Shown: in pieces, positions 24,809 to 35,309 of the stretch
Layout of the letters: every line of letters starts with the position of its first letter
Numbering within the stretch: the first letter of the stretch is position 1
DNA from: an uncultured Bartonella sp.
Lineage (GTDB): Bacteria; Pseudomonadota; Alphaproteobacteria; Rhizobiales; Rhizobiaceae
Direction: 5' to 3'
DNA length: 64,000 nt
Assembly (NCBI RefSeq): GCF_946479275.1
Contig: NZ_CAMLFE010000002.1
Span: 1-64,000 of the forward strand
Program-made: the position numbers and the translations under genes
Notes under the pieces: generated by a model
The model's database searches: none
Seen by the model: only the letters and a program-made list of their open reading frames with translations
What the model was told of the DNA's origin: nothing

Positions 24809-24928
24809 GCCAACATTATTCTCGCAACTCTTTTATGGAATTTCTGGCAGTTTACGAAAATACCAATTAAACCATAATGGACGGTGAAACGCTTTTGATG
24901 CCGATTGTGTCCTTGGGCATGCAAAGCA

Positions 24929-25267
24929 TTATGCTTCTTTATTGTGATGCATATCACGGTAAAGGCTAAGCCGATGGGCAACATCACAAATAGCACCGAA
25001 AACGGTCATCAGAATGCCGGCTGCCAGTAATAAAGTGGAAATGTTGACAAGATAATCGATGACCTCCACGCGGGTCATTGTTATTGCGAGAGAAACAGCC
25101 CCCACAGCCGTCAATATGGACGAGATGTCAAAGAATCTTGCCCAACCACTATCCGATAATGACTTCCACAAAGAGAAGCCTAAAGAAAGGTTGACTATAA
25201 CAACCAATAGCGCTGCATTCATCAGTTGGTAAGGCTGCCATTCGATTAAAGTATTTATATTATCCAT
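24929..25267 (-). CDS. Small integral membrane protein, unknown function
   Basis: The 112-residue product has three hydrophobic segments (about 14-34, 46-64 and 72-95) separated by short polar turns, and ends in a His/Lys-rich tail. A strong GGGGAG ribosome binding site precedes the ATG. I do not recognise the family. It is transcribed alone, convergent with the DUF442 gene. Confidence 0.75.
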   Translation of the reverse strand: MDNINTLIEWQPYQLMNAALLVVIVNLSLGFSLWKSLSDSGWARFFDISSILTAVGAVSLAITMTRVEVIDYLVNISTLLLAAGILMTVFGAICDVAHRLSLYRDMHHNKEA

Positions 25268-25412
25268 TTTTCACTCCCCAATGTCTAAATAATATATGGG
25301 GATTCAAATGAATGATATAAAGGCTTTTCAAACTTTAGTGTTCACGTTTTATGAAAACGTGTATTATAATTTAATTACGATAAATTTCTATTATATAAAT
25401 TTTAAATATAAA

Positions 25413-25453
25413 AATCCTGAAACAATTTTTAAATTTTAAATCATTTCAGGATT
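25413..25453 (-). terminator. Terminator downstream of the FMN reductase gene
   Basis: A perfect 10-base-pair stem (AATCCTGAAA at 25,413-25,422 with TTTCAGGATT at 25,444-25,453) around a 21-base AT loop lies eight bases past the reductase stop. The minus strand continues with a T-rich stretch. Confidence 0.55.
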
Positions 25454-25460
25454 ATTTATT

Positions 25461-26021
25461 TTATTTCAAAAGTTGTTCAATCCATTTATCAAATGAATTA
25501 ATTATAGTTGAGAAAAACTTTGAAGCATTCTCATTTGCAGGCTTTCCATCGTCCGTCACGAGTTCCTGAATCTTGCCGATATAGGCTTCAGGTTGCTGCA
25601 TCGTAGGGACGTCGTTAAACACCAATGCCTGCCGCACTTGTTGATTGCCACCAAAGCCGCCCAATGCACCTTGGGAAATGGAAACAACCGCGCCCGGCTT
25701 TCCATTCCACAAGCCCTTGCCATATGGGCGCGAGCCGACATCAATCGCGTTTTTCAATACAGCCGGTATGGAACGATTATATTCCGGTGTAATAAAGAGG
25801 ACAGCATCAACCTTTTTCAATGCATTTCTGAAATTCTGCCAGGCAAGAGGCGGCGTATCGGTTTCCAGATCCTCATTATAAAGCGGCAAATCGCCAATTT
25901 CGATAAATTCGAGTGACAGATTTTTCGGTGCAAGACCGATAAACGCCTTGCCGAGCTTGCGGCTATAGGATTGCTTGCGTAAGCTGCCAATGAATATTCC
26001 GACTTTGAATTGTTTGGTCAT
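25461..26021 (-). CDS. NAD(P)H-dependent FMN reductase
   Basis: The 186-residue flavodoxin-like protein belongs to the NADPH-dependent FMN/quinone reductase family that includes ChrR. The phosphate-binding loop is GSLRKQSYSRKL (about 12-23), and the flavin-binding segment is PEYNRSIPAVLKNAIDVGSR followed by PYGKGLWNGKP. It reduces quinones, flavins or metals such as chromate, with the physiological substrate unknown. The ribosome binding site is AGAGGA. It is a single-gene unit with its own terminator. Confidence 0.9.
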   Translation of the reverse strand: MTKQFKVGIFIGSLRKQSYSRKLGKAFIGLAPKNLSLEFIEIGDLPLYNEDLETDTPPLAWQNFRNALKKVDAVLFITPEYNRSIPAVLKNAIDVGSRPYGKGLWNGKPGAVVSISQGALGGFGGNQQVRQALVFNDVPTMQQPEAYIGKIQELVTDDGKPANENASKFFSTIINSFDKWIEQLLK

Positions 26022-26253
26022 TTTGTCCTCTGTCTTTATTTAATAACTTCATCATTTAGATAATTCTTTTTTGGCAGGTTTCAAAATAGAGATCCTTCGA
26101 CAAGCTGTCTTCATTTCATTGACAATCAAATTCATTATTTGTTTACCAAGTTTGTAAAATGCACCCGGAAAAGGCAATTTTTAATTTCGGTGCCACTGTC
26201 ATTTGGGGCAGAATAACAATTTGTCCTACCCCCATTTGAAAGGTGAAGAAACG

Positions 26254-26463
26254 GTGCTCAAACATAGTTCGGATGCGTTACAACTATCGACCTACACGAG
26301 AAGGTCGCATTTTGTTTACGGCGTATTCGAATATTTGCTGGTTATCGTGGTGACACTTGCCGCAATTTTTATTCTGTCGACCATCTTTGTTGACGAATTC
26401 TCAGACCTTATGGGAAAGAGCACCAGTCAACCTATTGCCAATTCCCCCTTAAACAACCGGTAA
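26254..26463 (+). CDS. Small single-pass membrane protein
   Basis: The 69-residue product starts at GTG 26,254, placed there because AAGGTGAAG lies just upstream; the open frame extends to a TTG at 26,203 without a ribosome binding site. One membrane helix (about 27-49) lies between a polar N-terminus and a Ser/Asn/Pro-rich tail. I do not recognise it. Confidence 0.55.
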   Translation: MLKHSSDALQLSTYTRRSHFVYGVFEYLLVIVVTLAAIFILSTIFVDEFSDLMGKSTSQPIANSPLNNR

Positions 26464-26592
26464 AATGAGCACCCTACAAAAAGAGCGAAGCGATCGGTTG
26501 ATGTCGATTGCCACATATCATCAGTAAATTGACCAGATTAACCGGACAATCAACGACGCTTCTAAAAGCCTGATCGTCAACATTTTATCTTT

Positions 26593-27501
26593 TTATCTTA
26601 ATTTCAAATCGAAACGGTAAGACGCGGAAATACCCATCGTAAACTGGTTTTTGTCGCCACGTTGGAAAACCAGCGATGAATCTCCTGCGTCTCCTGTCAG
26701 CCGCTTATATTCACTGAACACACTGGTTGTGATTTTGTTTGTGGCTTTCCAGGTAATTGCACCACCAGCGCCAAACGAGCCCCAGCCACTATCGGGATGG
26801 AACTCTTTCAAACCCGAACGCAGCGATTCTTCTTCATCCACTCCATAATAGGTTTTGAAGTAGTCTTTCGTGGCATAAAAAGCGCGCGGTCCACCTGAAA
26901 CCTGAACAGAGGGGGTTAAATTTTTATAAGCATCAACTGCAATATCGGATGTAACACCGTTATGGCTGCGAAGACCTTTACGAACTTCGGCTCTCGCCCG
27001 CAGCCAATCAAGCGGGTATATCTCGGCGAAGCCGCCTACTTCGCCACCCCATTTTACTCGCTTCAAACCTTTAAGATCGCCCGAGGTATCACTATCACGG
27101 TCTTGTAGCAGCTTGCCGACAACGCCAAGACGGAGCAAGCTTTTTTCCAGAAGGGCAAAAGACATATTGTCATTGCGCGAAGAAAAGCGGTCATCCCCGC
27201 CGGTTTTACCAATGGAAAAAATCGGATCAACAGCAATGTCATAGGTATCATCACCCTCGAATTTTGGTGCTTCATAAACCGAAGCGCCAACCGTTACCGA
27301 CCAGTTCCCGCTATAAAAATGGCGTTTTTCAGGTTGAGTCGACTGGTAATTTCTATCGTCAGAATTACGTTGTTCTGTCGAAACATTGGTAACTTTACCT
27401 GTCTGGTAGTCGTAAAGCTCTTCTGCATTGACCTTGAAACATGAAATCGTCATCAAGCCGGTCATGCTTGCTAAAACTAATTTCAATAAATAATTCGACA
27501 C
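26593..27501 (-). CDS. MipA/OmpV family outer-membrane protein
   Basis: The 302-residue product starts at GTG with a GGAG ribosome binding site, has a signal peptide (about 1-25, ending VNA) and a beta-barrel-like body. The family pattern is visible in WSVTVGASVYEAPKFEGDDT (about 67-86), in GGEVGGFAEIYPLDWLRARA and in the final strand GISASYRFDLKLR. MipA/OmpV proteins form outer-membrane barrels, some linked to murein synthesis complexes or antimicrobial-peptide response. It is transcribed alone. Confidence 0.88.
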   Translation of the reverse strand: MSNYLLKLVLASMTGLMTISCFKVNAEELYDYQTGKVTNVSTEQRNSDDRNYQSTQPEKRHFYSGNWSVTVGASVYEAPKFEGDDTYDIAVDPIFSIGKTGGDDRFSSRNDNMSFALLEKSLLRLGVVGKLLQDRDSDTSGDLKGLKRVKWGGEVGGFAEIYPLDWLRARAEVRKGLRSHNGVTSDIAVDAYKNLTPSVQVSGGPRAFYATKDYFKTYYGVDEEESLRSGLKEFHPDSGWGSFGAGGAITWKATNKITTSVFSEYKRLTGDAGDSSLVFQRGDKNQFTMGISASYRFDLKLR

Positions 27502-27649
27502 CTATACACTCCAGACGCTTTGCCAAAGCAGCTGATTTATAAAATTGCGAGACACCAACTCTTTGCAAACTGGCCAACAATAAATATTCAATCAAGTTTT
27601 TAAGAATGTATTAAAACTCTGCCTTCTTCAAAACCTTGTCGGCCTATCC

Positions 27650-28642
27650 TTACTCATTGGTAAACGTAAAGTTTCTATCAAGCACAGATAATGGTCGAAC
27701 AGATTTTAGTGCTGCTTGTGCCTCGTCTTTATCTTTGTTCATCTGGTCAATCAATGGTTGAAGCCCGTCAAACTTTTTTTCTCCACGTAAATATGAGTAG
27801 AAACTGACAGATGCCATTTCATCATACAAATCACCGTTGAACGAAAATAGAAAAGTTTCAAGCAATGGCACACCATCGCCCTCTACTGTCGGCCTTTTTC
27901 CGAAGCTTGCAACTCCATCATAGAGTGTTCCGTCAAAGCGTCTGAAACGTACGGCATAAATGCCGAAAGAAAGGCCGGTCTCTCTGGCAAGTGCCATATT
28001 AGCCGTCGGAAACCCCAATGTTCGACCGAGCTTTGCGCCATGGATGACTTTCGAGCAAACAGTATAGTGGTAACCGAGAAGGTGTGCAGCTTCTTCCACA
28101 TGGCCGGTTTTTAAAAGTTCACGAATGCGGCTTGACGAAATAATTTTGCCATTCTCGTCACAAAATGGTGGAACTTTAATAACTGCAAAGCCCAGTCTTT
28201 TTCCACAATCAGCCAGATAATCAGGTGTGCCTAAGCGCTTGCTTCCAAAATGGAAATCACTTCCGGTAACAACTGCCGAAGCCTGGAAATTCTCGCACAA
28301 AATATGTTTGACAAATTCTTCAGCTGTAAGATGCGCAAAATTTGCGTCAAAGTGTTGTTCAACAACGCCATCAAAGCCTAACAATTCCAGTATTCTGGCT
28401 TTTTCTGCTGCCGGTGTGAGCCGATCAACCGGTGTTTCCGGCTTGAAAAAGCTTTTAGGGTGCGGCTCGAATGTATAAACAATTGCCGGACGGGCGGTTC
28501 GACGGGCAATATCCAATGCTTTTTCTAAAACTGCCTGATGCCCCCTATGAACACCATCAAAATTACCAATTGCTACAACCGCACTTTTATAACTTTCCGG
28601 TAATGCAGCGAGATTTTCCAACCGCAAAAATTTATTGGTCAT
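27650..28642 (-). CDS. ribF: Bifunctional riboflavin kinase/FAD synthetase RibF
   Basis: RibF converts riboflavin to FMN and FMN to FAD. The 330-residue product has the FAD synthetase domain first (IGNFDGVHRGHQAVLEKALD, about 26-45; ISSSRIRELLKTGHVEEAA, about 168-186) and the riboflavin kinase domain second (VIHGAKLGRTLGFPTANM, about 199-216; NGDLYDEMASVSFYSYLR). Length is normal. The start overlaps the stop of the HAD-family gene by four bases, forming a two-gene unit also seen in related genomes. Confidence 0.96.
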   Translation of the reverse strand: MTNKFLRLENLAALPESYKSAVVAIGNFDGVHRGHQAVLEKALDIARRTARPAIVYTFEPHPKSFFKPETPVDRLTPAAEKARILELLGFDGVVEQHFDANFAHLTAEEFVKHILCENFQASAVVTGSDFHFGSKRLGTPDYLADCGKRLGFAVIKVPPFCDENGKIISSSRIRELLKTGHVEEAAHLLGYHYTVCSKVIHGAKLGRTLGFPTANMALARETGLSFGIYAVRFRRFDGTLYDGVASFGKRPTVEGDGVPLLETFLFSFNGDLYDEMASVSFYSYLRGEKKFDGLQPLIDQMNKDKDEAQAALKSVRPLSVLDRNFTFTNE

Positions 28643-29484
28643 TTAAGCGTCCACATGGTGGCAATCGGATGGCTGCCATATTTGTTTAAAAATGCGATGA
28701 GCAAGGAGTGGTTGATATTGCCATCTTTGGCGTATTCATTTTGATGAATGCCGCCAGAGATATAAAGTGTATCAAGACCGAATTGTTGTCCGCCTTTAAT
28801 GTCGGTCAATATACCATCACCGATTGCAAGAATGCGATCTTTGGTTATCCGGCCTTTGCGTTCGGCGAGTTTTTCCATAGCCAAATCATAAATCGGGCGA
28901 TGCGGCTTACCGGCAATAAATGTGCGCCCTCCCATTTGTTCATAAAGGCGTGCAAGAGCACCAGCGCACCATAATATCTTATCGCCGTGATGCACGGTAA
29001 TGTCGGGATTGGCACATATAAAAGGCAGATTCTTCGACCTTAATTTAAGCAAAAGCCCATGATAATCATCAGGCTCTTCATGCTCGTCATCAAAAAGTCC
29101 TGTGCAGACTATCGATGTTGCCTCGAATTCTTCAACAAGCTCGACATCGAGTCCGTCAAACAAGGCAAGGTCACGCTCTGGCCCGATATGGAAAACTTTC
29201 CTCGGTGCTTCCTTGATGAGGTGACGTGTTGCGTCACCCGAGGTAACAATGTCATCATAAACATCAGGGCCGATTTTTAGTGAAGCCAATTGCTCCGCCA
29301 CTCCGTCGTGGGGACGGGGCGAATTGGTGAGCAATATGACTGTTTTTCCCGATTTCCTGACTTTGATTAAAGCAGCGACAGCTTCTTTGAAAGCATGGAT
29401 ACCATTATGAATAACCCCCCATACATCGCAAAAAACAGCGTCGTAGCGGTCGATAATTGTTTGTAGCCTTTCGGGTTCTTCCAT
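28639..29484 (-). CDS. TIGR01459-type HAD-superfamily hydrolase
   Basis: The product is 281 residues from the favoured ATG (29,484, with an AGGTG site); an upstream ATG at 29,514 would add ten residues. It is a NagD-like HAD protein: motif I reads FCDVWGVIHNG, motif II LLTNSPRP, and the C-terminal motif DRILAIGDGILTDIKGGQQF. The second Asp of the usual DxD motif is replaced by Trp, as is characteristic of this family. The substrate is unknown. The four-base overlap with ribF suggests a link to flavin nucleotide metabolism (inference). Confidence 0.9.
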   Translation of the reverse strand: MEEPERLQTIIDRYDAVFCDVWGVIHNGIHAFKEAVAALIKVRKSGKTVILLTNSPRPHDGVAEQLASLKIGPDVYDDIVTSGDATRHLIKEAPRKVFHIGPERDLALFDGLDVELVEEFEATSIVCTGLFDDEHEEPDDYHGLLLKLRSKNLPFICANPDITVHHGDKILWCAGALARLYEQMGGRTFIAGKPHRPIYDLAMEKLAERKGRITKDRILAIGDGILTDIKGGQQFGLDTLYISGGIHQNEYAKDGNINHSLLIAFLNKYGSHPIATMWTLK

Positions 29485-29664
29485 TTTGTTATCACACCTT
29501 GTCAGAGAATTCATTGTCTATTGGCATTACAATCCTGTCATAAGATATTGCCAAGACACCTAGCGCAAGAAAAACAAGATGTCATCTTCTTTCTCGCTCG
29601 CCGCCGATATAGGCTATTCCAAGAAATCCAAATATAGTCTAGATTCGTTTCGAGTTACAAAAAT

Positions 29665-32472
29665 GTGTCAGCAACAGATCGGTCAATAATGGGCGCTTCA
29701 CAAAAAAATCTTGTTCTGATTGAAGAAAAAGATCTTCGCCAGAAGATGGAAGAACTCATCAAAAATGAAAAAGGCGCAGACATAGGTTTGAAAATCAAAC
29801 CGAAAATTGTTTCCCTTCTAAAAAATACTATTGCTGAGGGACAAAAAGAAGCTGAAATTATTCTTCAACAGAATGGCAAAGGGCGTCAATGCGCCCGCCG
29901 GCTAAGTCTGCTCATTGATACTGTTATCACAACACTTTATAACTTTGTTACCGAAAGAATTTATCCCCTCCCCAACCCCTCGAGTGGTGAACGCATCGCT
30001 CTTGTCGCAGTCGGCGGTTATGGACGAGGAACCTTAGCACCACATTCCGATATTGACCTTCATTTTTTGCTGCCGTGGAAACAAACTCCATGGGGTGAAC
30101 AGGTTATGGAATATATTCTCTACATGCTTTGGGATGTAGGACTCAAAGTCGGCCATGCAACTAGAAATATAGATGATTCAATCCGCATGGCGAAAGAGGA
30201 TATGACGGCAAGAACCGCTCTCCTCGAAGCGCGCTTTCTAATTGGCAATCGTGGACTTTTCGACGAATTGATGCGTCGTTTTGAAGATCAGGTTGTCAAA
30301 GGCACTTCTCCCGCTTTTATTCGGGCGAAACTCTTGGAACGCGACCTTCGTCATAAAAAAGCGGGTGAAACACGCTATCTCGTCGAACCGAATGTTAAGG
30401 AAAGCAAAGGCGGACAACGTGATTTGCAAACCCTGTTGTGGATTGCCAAATATCATTACCGCATCACTTCGACCGACAAACTTGTGACACTCGGCGTATT
30501 ATCGAAAGCGGAACTTCGCGTTTTCAAAAAAGCCGATGACTTTTTATGGGCCGTGCGTTGCCACATGCATTTTCTAACCGGCAAGGCACAGGAGCGTTTG
30601 TCTTTTGATATCCAGCGCGATATCGCGCATCGTCTGGGCTATACTGCCCACCCCGGCATGGAAGATGTCGAGCGCTTTATGAAGCATTATTTTCTCGTTG
30701 CCAAACAGGTGGGTGATCTCACCCGAATTGTTTCGGCCGCATTGGAAGAAGAATATGCAAAACCGGTTCCGGGTTTAAATCGGGTATTTTTGACATTTTC
30801 CCGTCGCAAGAAAAAAATTGCCGACTATCCCGGTTTTGTCATTGATACTCAACGCATCAATATCGACGATGATGATATTTTCGTCCGTGATCCGGTAAAT
30901 CTCATCCGTCTCTTTTACCTATCCGATATTCACGCGTTGGAATGCCATCCCCATGCTGTGCAGGAAGCATCCCGTTCGCTCAAGCTTATCACCCAGAAAG
31001 TTCGTGAAGATAAGGAAGCAAACCGGCTTTTTATCGCTATTTTGACTTCGCCCCGTAATCCGTCACTTATCTTGCGGCGGATGAATGAATCGGGTGTGTT
31101 GGGAAAATTTATCCCCGATTTCGGCAAGATCGTCGCAATGATGCAGTTCAATATGTATCATCATTACACTGTGGATGAACATTTGTTGCGCTGTATTGCC
31201 TGCCTTAGCGAGATCGATCACGGCGAAGTTTATCAGGATCATCCGCTTGCTTCGGCAATTGTGCCGACGTTCAAAAAAGAGCGAACGATTCTTTTTGTTG
31301 CTTTATTTCTGCATGATATTGCCAAAGGCAGACCTGAAGACCATTCGGTTGCAGGTGCCAAAATTGCCCGCAAGCTTTGCCCGCGTTTCGGGCTGTCGCG
31401 GGCTGATACAGAGCTTGTCGCCTGGCTCATCAAAGAACATCTCACCATGAGTATGGTTGCCCAGTCACGTGACCTCAATGACCGTAAAACAATCGAAGAC
31501 TTTGCCAATATTGTTCAGACAACCGACAGGCTCAAATTACTGCTCGTTTTAACCATATGTGATATCAAGGCTGTTGGCCCGGGCGTCTGGAATGGCTGGA
31601 AAGGGCAATTGTTACGCACACTTTATCACGAGACCGAAATTGTCCTGACGGGAGGTTTTTCACAAGTTCCACGGACCGATCGCATCAACGCCTCGAAGGA
31701 TCGGCTGCATGACGCACTTGAAAATTGGAACGAAGATGAAAAACAACATTATATCGGCCTGCAATACCCGAACTACTGGTTAACGGTTTCGCCGGAAGAC
31801 CAGATCAGACAGGCCAATTTTATCCGTGATGCCGATAAGCGCAAAGCCCCGCTTGCGACAATGTCGGATCCGCACCGGTTCGACGGTGTTACAGAGCTTA
31901 CAATTCTTGCGCCCGATCATCCGCGTGTTCTCTCGATTGTCACAGGTGCCTGCGCTGCAGCTGGTGGCAACATTGTTGACGCCCAGATTTTTACCACCAC
32001 AGATGGCCGTGCCCTCGACATCATTCTCATCAGCCGCGAGTTTAAACTTGATGACGATGAAACAAGGCGGGCAAACCGCGTCGGTAAAATGATAGAGGAT
32101 GCCTTGACAGGAACAATCCGTTTACCGGAAGTGATTGCACAACGCGCAAAACCACGCCGCGCTGCCAAAGCCTTTGACGTCACGCCAAGTGTAGAGATCA
32201 ACAATACATTGTCGGACAAATTCAGTGTGATTGAAATTGAAGGCCTCGACAGACCGGGATTGCTTTTCGAAATTACAAAAACGCTGTCCGATCTTTCGCT
32301 TGACATTGCTTCTGCACATATTACGACCTTCGGAGAAAAAGTTATCGACAATTTTTACGTCAATGATCTTTTCCGTCACAAAATTATCAACCCGCAAAAA
32401 CAAGGCGCTATACGCCGCAAATTATTGGCTCTCATTGCAGCAGAACAAATGGAAAATATAAAAAGAACATGA
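29665..32472 (+). CDS. glnD: PII uridylyltransferase/uridylyl-removing enzyme GlnD
   Basis: GlnD senses glutamine and modifies PII proteins to control nitrogen metabolism. The 935-residue product contains the nucleotidyltransferase motif [16 protein letters not shown] (about 117-132), the GlnD linker, an HD domain ([20 protein letters not shown], about 549-568) and two C-terminal ACT domains (about 735-810 with [20 protein letters not shown], and about 855-930 with [20 protein letters not shown]). All catalytic residues look intact. The start is GTG 29,665 or ATG 29,689, neither with a strong ribosome binding site. It overlaps murJ by four bases; glnD-murJ-trpS is a conserved rhizobial order. 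Confidence 0.97.
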   Translation: MSATDRSIMGASQKNLVLIEEKDLRQKMEELIKNEKGADIGLKIKPKIVSLLKNTIAEGQKEAEIILQQNGKGRQCARRLSLLIDTVITTLYNFVTERIYPLPNPSSGERIALVAVGGYGRGTLAPHSDIDLHFLLPWKQTPWGEQVMEYILYMLWDVGLKVGHATRNIDDSIRMAKEDMTARTALLEARFLIGNRGLFDELMRRFEDQVVKGTSPAFIRAKLLERDLRHKKAGETRYLVEPNVKESKGGQRDLQTLLWIAKYHYRITSTDKLVTLGVLSKAELRVFKKADDFLWAVRCHMHFLTGKAQERLSFDIQRDIAHRLGYTAHPGMEDVERFMKHYFLVAKQVGDLTRIVSAALEEEYAKPVPGLNRVFLTFSRRKKKIADYPGFVIDTQRINIDDDDIFVRDPVNLIRLFYLSDIHALECHPHAVQEASRSLKLITQKVREDKEANRLFIAILTSPRNPSLILRRMNESGVLGKFIPDFGKIVAMMQFNMYHHYTVDEHLLRCIACLSEIDHGEVYQDHPLASAIVPTFKKERTILFVALFLHDIAKGRPEDHSVAGAKIARKLCPRFGLSRADTELVAWLIKEHLTMSMVAQSRDLNDRKTIEDFANIVQTTDRLKLLLVLTICDIKAVGPGVWNGWKGQLLRTLYHETEIVLTGGFSQVPRTDRINASKDRLHDALENWNEDEKQHYIGLQYPNYWLTVSPEDQIRQANFIRDADKRKAPLATMSDPHRFDGVTELTILAPDHPRVLSIVTGACAAAGGNIVDAQIFTTTDGRALDIILISREFKLDDDETRRANRVGKMIEDALTGTIRLPEVIAQRAKPRRAAKAFDVTPSVEINNTLSDKFSVIEIEGLDRPGLLFEITKTLSDLSLDIASAHITTFGEKVIDNFYVNDLFRHKIINPQKQGAIRRKLLALIAAEQMENIKRT

Positions 32473-34031
32473 GCCTCATCAAACAATTCGCGACCGTTGC
32501 GTCCGGCACGTTGATGAGTCGCCTGTTCGGTTTTGTCAGAGAAATGCTTATGGCTGCCGCTGTTGGCACGGGGCCTGTGGCCGACGCATTCAATGCTGCA
32601 TTTCGTTTTCCAAATACATTCCGGCGCCTTTTTGCCGAAGGTGCGTTCAATTCAGCCTTTGTGCCTTTATTTGCAAAACAGATTGAAGAGGACGGCGTCG
32701 ACAGTGCACGGCGTTTTTCCGAAGAAGTCTTCGGCGTGCTATTTTCGATTTTATTGATCCTCACTATCATCATGGAGCTATCCATGCCGTTTCTGGTGCG
32801 CTACATTATCGCGCCGGGCTTCACCGATGATGCAACAAAATTCAATGCAACGGTACGTTTTGCAGTTATCATGTTTCCATATCTTGCCTGCATGTCACTC
32901 GCGGCAATGATGGGCGGAATGCTCAATTCGCTTCACCGCTATTTTGCTGCGGCGATTGCACCGGTTTTTCTCAACATTATTCTTATCGGCGTCCTTTTTT
33001 ACGCATGGGTCTATAAGCTAGACCCCTGGCATGTTGGCGTTGATCTTTCCTGGGGCGTTATGGCCTCCGGTATTGTGCAACTCGTTATTGTGTGGATTGC
33101 TGTTGCCAATGCCGGTATGAAAATCGGTTTTCGCCTTCCCAAATTCACCGAAAATGTTCGCCGGCTCCTTTGGCTTGCATTACCGGCGGCGATTACCGGC
33201 GGCATCACCCAAATTAATCTGCTCATCAACACCAATATTGCTTCTGCAGAATCCGGCGCCGTCTCGTCACTTGTCTATGCCGACCGGCTTTATCAACTTC
33301 CATTGGGCGTTGTCGGCATTGCTGTTGCCACAGTACTTTTACCCGAACTTTCCCGTGCACTCAGAAGTGGCAATCTGAAAGAAGCCGATAACTTGCAAAA
33401 CCGTTCCGTCGAATTCACTCTTCTTTTGACCTTACCCGCGGCTGCCGCATTTCTTGTTATGGCTGAACCGATTGTGCGCCTCTTATTCGAACGCGGACAT
33501 TTTTCTGCACAATCAACGACAATTGTCGCAGGGATTCTTGGCATCTACGGTCTGGGACTTCCTGCTTTTGTGTTGATAAAGGCTTTCATACCCGGTTTTT
33601 TTGCACGCGAAGACACCAAAACGCCAATGATTTTCGCCGGAATTTCGGTTGTCGTTAATATATCGCTTGCTTTGACACTCTTTCCGGTTTTATCGGCACG
33701 TGGGATAGCTATAGCCGAAATATCAGCCGGCTGGGTCAATGCCATTTTACTGTTCATCACTCTTGTCAAAAGACGCCAATGGGGACGCGATAAAATTCTT
33801 TTAAAGCGTATTCCAAGAATATTACTCGCAACATTGGTCATGGCGGTCGCCCTTCATTATGCTGTCGGCTATCTCGATTATCCGCTATCGGCAAGAGCTC
33901 CATTGACTTATCGTGCAAGCAGCGTACTTGCTCTGGTGTTCGGCGCGATCATCGTTTATTTCGGTTCTGCATTTCTTTTCGGTGCAACAAATATATCGTT
34001 GATTAAAAGGGGGTTGCTGCGCAAGCGGTAA
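32469..34031 (+). CDS. murJ: Lipid II flippase MurJ
   Basis: MurJ moves lipid II across the inner membrane for peptidoglycan synthesis. The 520-residue product has about 14 membrane helices and the family hallmarks: [20 protein letters not shown] (about 15-34), [20 protein letters not shown] (about 40-60) with the essential Arg residues, and [20 protein letters not shown] (about 277-296). The ATG overlaps the glnD stop (ATGA). Confidence 0.97.
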   Translation: MSLIKQFATVASGTLMSRLFGFVREMLMAAAVGTGPVADAFNAAFRFPNTFRRLFAEGAFNSAFVPLFAKQIEEDGVDSARRFSEEVFGVLFSILLILTIIMELSMPFLVRYIIAPGFTDDATKFNATVRFAVIMFPYLACMSLAAMMGGMLNSLHRYFAAAIAPVFLNIILIGVLFYAWVYKLDPWHVGVDLSWGVMASGIVQLVIVWIAVANAGMKIGFRLPKFTENVRRLLWLALPAAITGGITQINLLINTNIASAESGAVSSLVYADRLYQLPLGVVGIAVATVLLPELSRALRSGNLKEADNLQNRSVEFTLLLTLPAAAAFLVMAEPIVRLLFERGHFSAQSTTIVAGILGIYGLGLPAFVLIKAFIPGFFAREDTKTPMIFAGISVVVNISLALTLFPVLSARGIAIAEISAGWVNAILLFITLVKRRQWGRDKILLKRIPRILLATLVMAVALHYAVGYLDYPLSARAPLTYRASSVLALVFGAIIVYFGSAFLFGATNISLIKRGLLRKR

Positions 34032-34105
34032 AGGTTTTCAATTGCTTTCGACAGAAAGCTTTGACAAAAACAGTTATAATTTTTTGAAAGATCGGATTGT
34101 CTATT

Positions 34106-35173
34106 ATGAGCACATTCAAACAACGTGTTTTTTCTGGAGTTCAAGCGACCGGAAATCTTCATCTGGGAAATTATCTCGGTGCGATCAAGCGTTGGGTTGA
34201 ATTGCAAAAAGACTATGAATGTATCTATTGCGTGGTTGATATGCATGCGCTCACTGTCAACCCCGCCCCACATGATCTCATGCGTTCAACGCGCGAAGTG
34301 ACAGCGGCATTTCTGGCTGCCGGAATTGACCCGAAACGTCACATTGTGTTCAACCAGTCACGCGTTCATCAACATGCCGAACTCGCATGGATTTTCAATT
34401 GTGTTGCCCGTATCGGCTGGATGAACCGCATGACCCAGTTTAAAGACAAAGCGGGGAAAGATCGCGAAAATGCGTCTCTCGGCCTCTTTGCCTATCCAAG
34501 TTTGATGGCTGCCGACATTCTTGTCTATCGTGCAACAAAAGTCCCTGTTGGCGAAGACCAGAAACAGCACATCGAATTGACACGCGACATTGCGCAAAAA
34601 TTCAATAATGACTATTCCGAACGTATTGCCGAACTTGGCGTAGGTGTCGAAATGCAGGTCGGTGACGAAACAGTCAACGGCTTCTTCCCGCTCACAGAGG
34701 GGTTGATCGGCGGCTCTGCCACACGTGTCATGTCACTGCGTGACGGAACGAAAAAAATGTCGAAATCCGACCCGTCCGATTTATCGCGCATCAATTTGAT
34801 TGACACGGCTGACGATATTTCCAAAAAAATTAAAAAAGCAAAAACCGATTCAGAGCCATTGCCTGAAACTGTTGACGGTTTGAATGACCGTCCGGAGGCC
34901 GATAATCTCGTAGGCATTTATGCAGCTCTTTCCGGTACCGATAAAAAAGCCGTTATAGCAGAATTTGCCGGTAAACAGTTTTCCGAATTCAAGCCGGCAC
35001 TTGCAGATTTGGCTGTCAGCAAATTGTCGCCGGTCACGGAAGAATTACGTCGTCTCAATAACGAGCCTTCCTATATCGATCAGGTTCTAAGGGAAGGTGC
35101 AGAACGCGCAAGCGTTCTTGCCGAAGACACAATGAAGCACGTGCGCGACATAGTGGGCTTCCTTCAGGGATGA
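34106..35173 (+). CDS. trpS: Tryptophanyl-tRNA synthetase
   Basis: TrpS charges tRNA-Trp. The product is 355 residues from ATG 34,106; a TTG three codons upstream is open but less likely. Class I motifs are present: the HIGH-like HLGN in [17 protein letters not shown] (about 13-29) and KMSKS in [14 protein letters not shown] (about 212-225). Length and order after murJ are typical for Rhizobiales. Confidence 0.97.
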   Translation: MSTFKQRVFSGVQATGNLHLGNYLGAIKRWVELQKDYECIYCVVDMHALTVNPAPHDLMRSTREVTAAFLAAGIDPKRHIVFNQSRVHQHAELAWIFNCVARIGWMNRMTQFKDKAGKDRENASLGLFAYPSLMAADILVYRATKVPVGEDQKQHIELTRDIAQKFNNDYSERIAELGVGVEMQVGDETVNGFFPLTEGLIGGSATRVMSLRDGTKKMSKSDPSDLSRINLIDTADDISKKIKKAKTDSEPLPETVDGLNDRPEADNLVGIYAALSGTDKKAVIAEFAGKQFSEFKPALADLAVSKLSPVTEELRRLNNEPSYIDQVLREGAERASVLAEDTMKHVRDIVGFLQG

Positions 35174-35193
35174 CTTTCAAAACAATGATGATA

Positions 35194-35223
35194 AAGGTGC
35201 TTTAAATAAAAGCACCTTCTTCT
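35194..35223 (+). terminator. Terminator downstream of trpS
   Basis: A perfect 10-base-pair stem (AAGGTGCTTT at 35,194-35,203 with AAAGCACCTT at 35,209-35,218) with a five-base loop lies 20 bases after the trpS stop. The following T-rich stretch is short (CTTCTT), so efficiency may be moderate. Confidence 0.6.
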
Positions 35224-35309
35224 TAAAGACTGCCGTCAAAAATAATTTGCACAATAGCCAAATTGCACTAAATTTAAAATCAGGTGTGAATTTTCGATTG
35301 GAATATTGT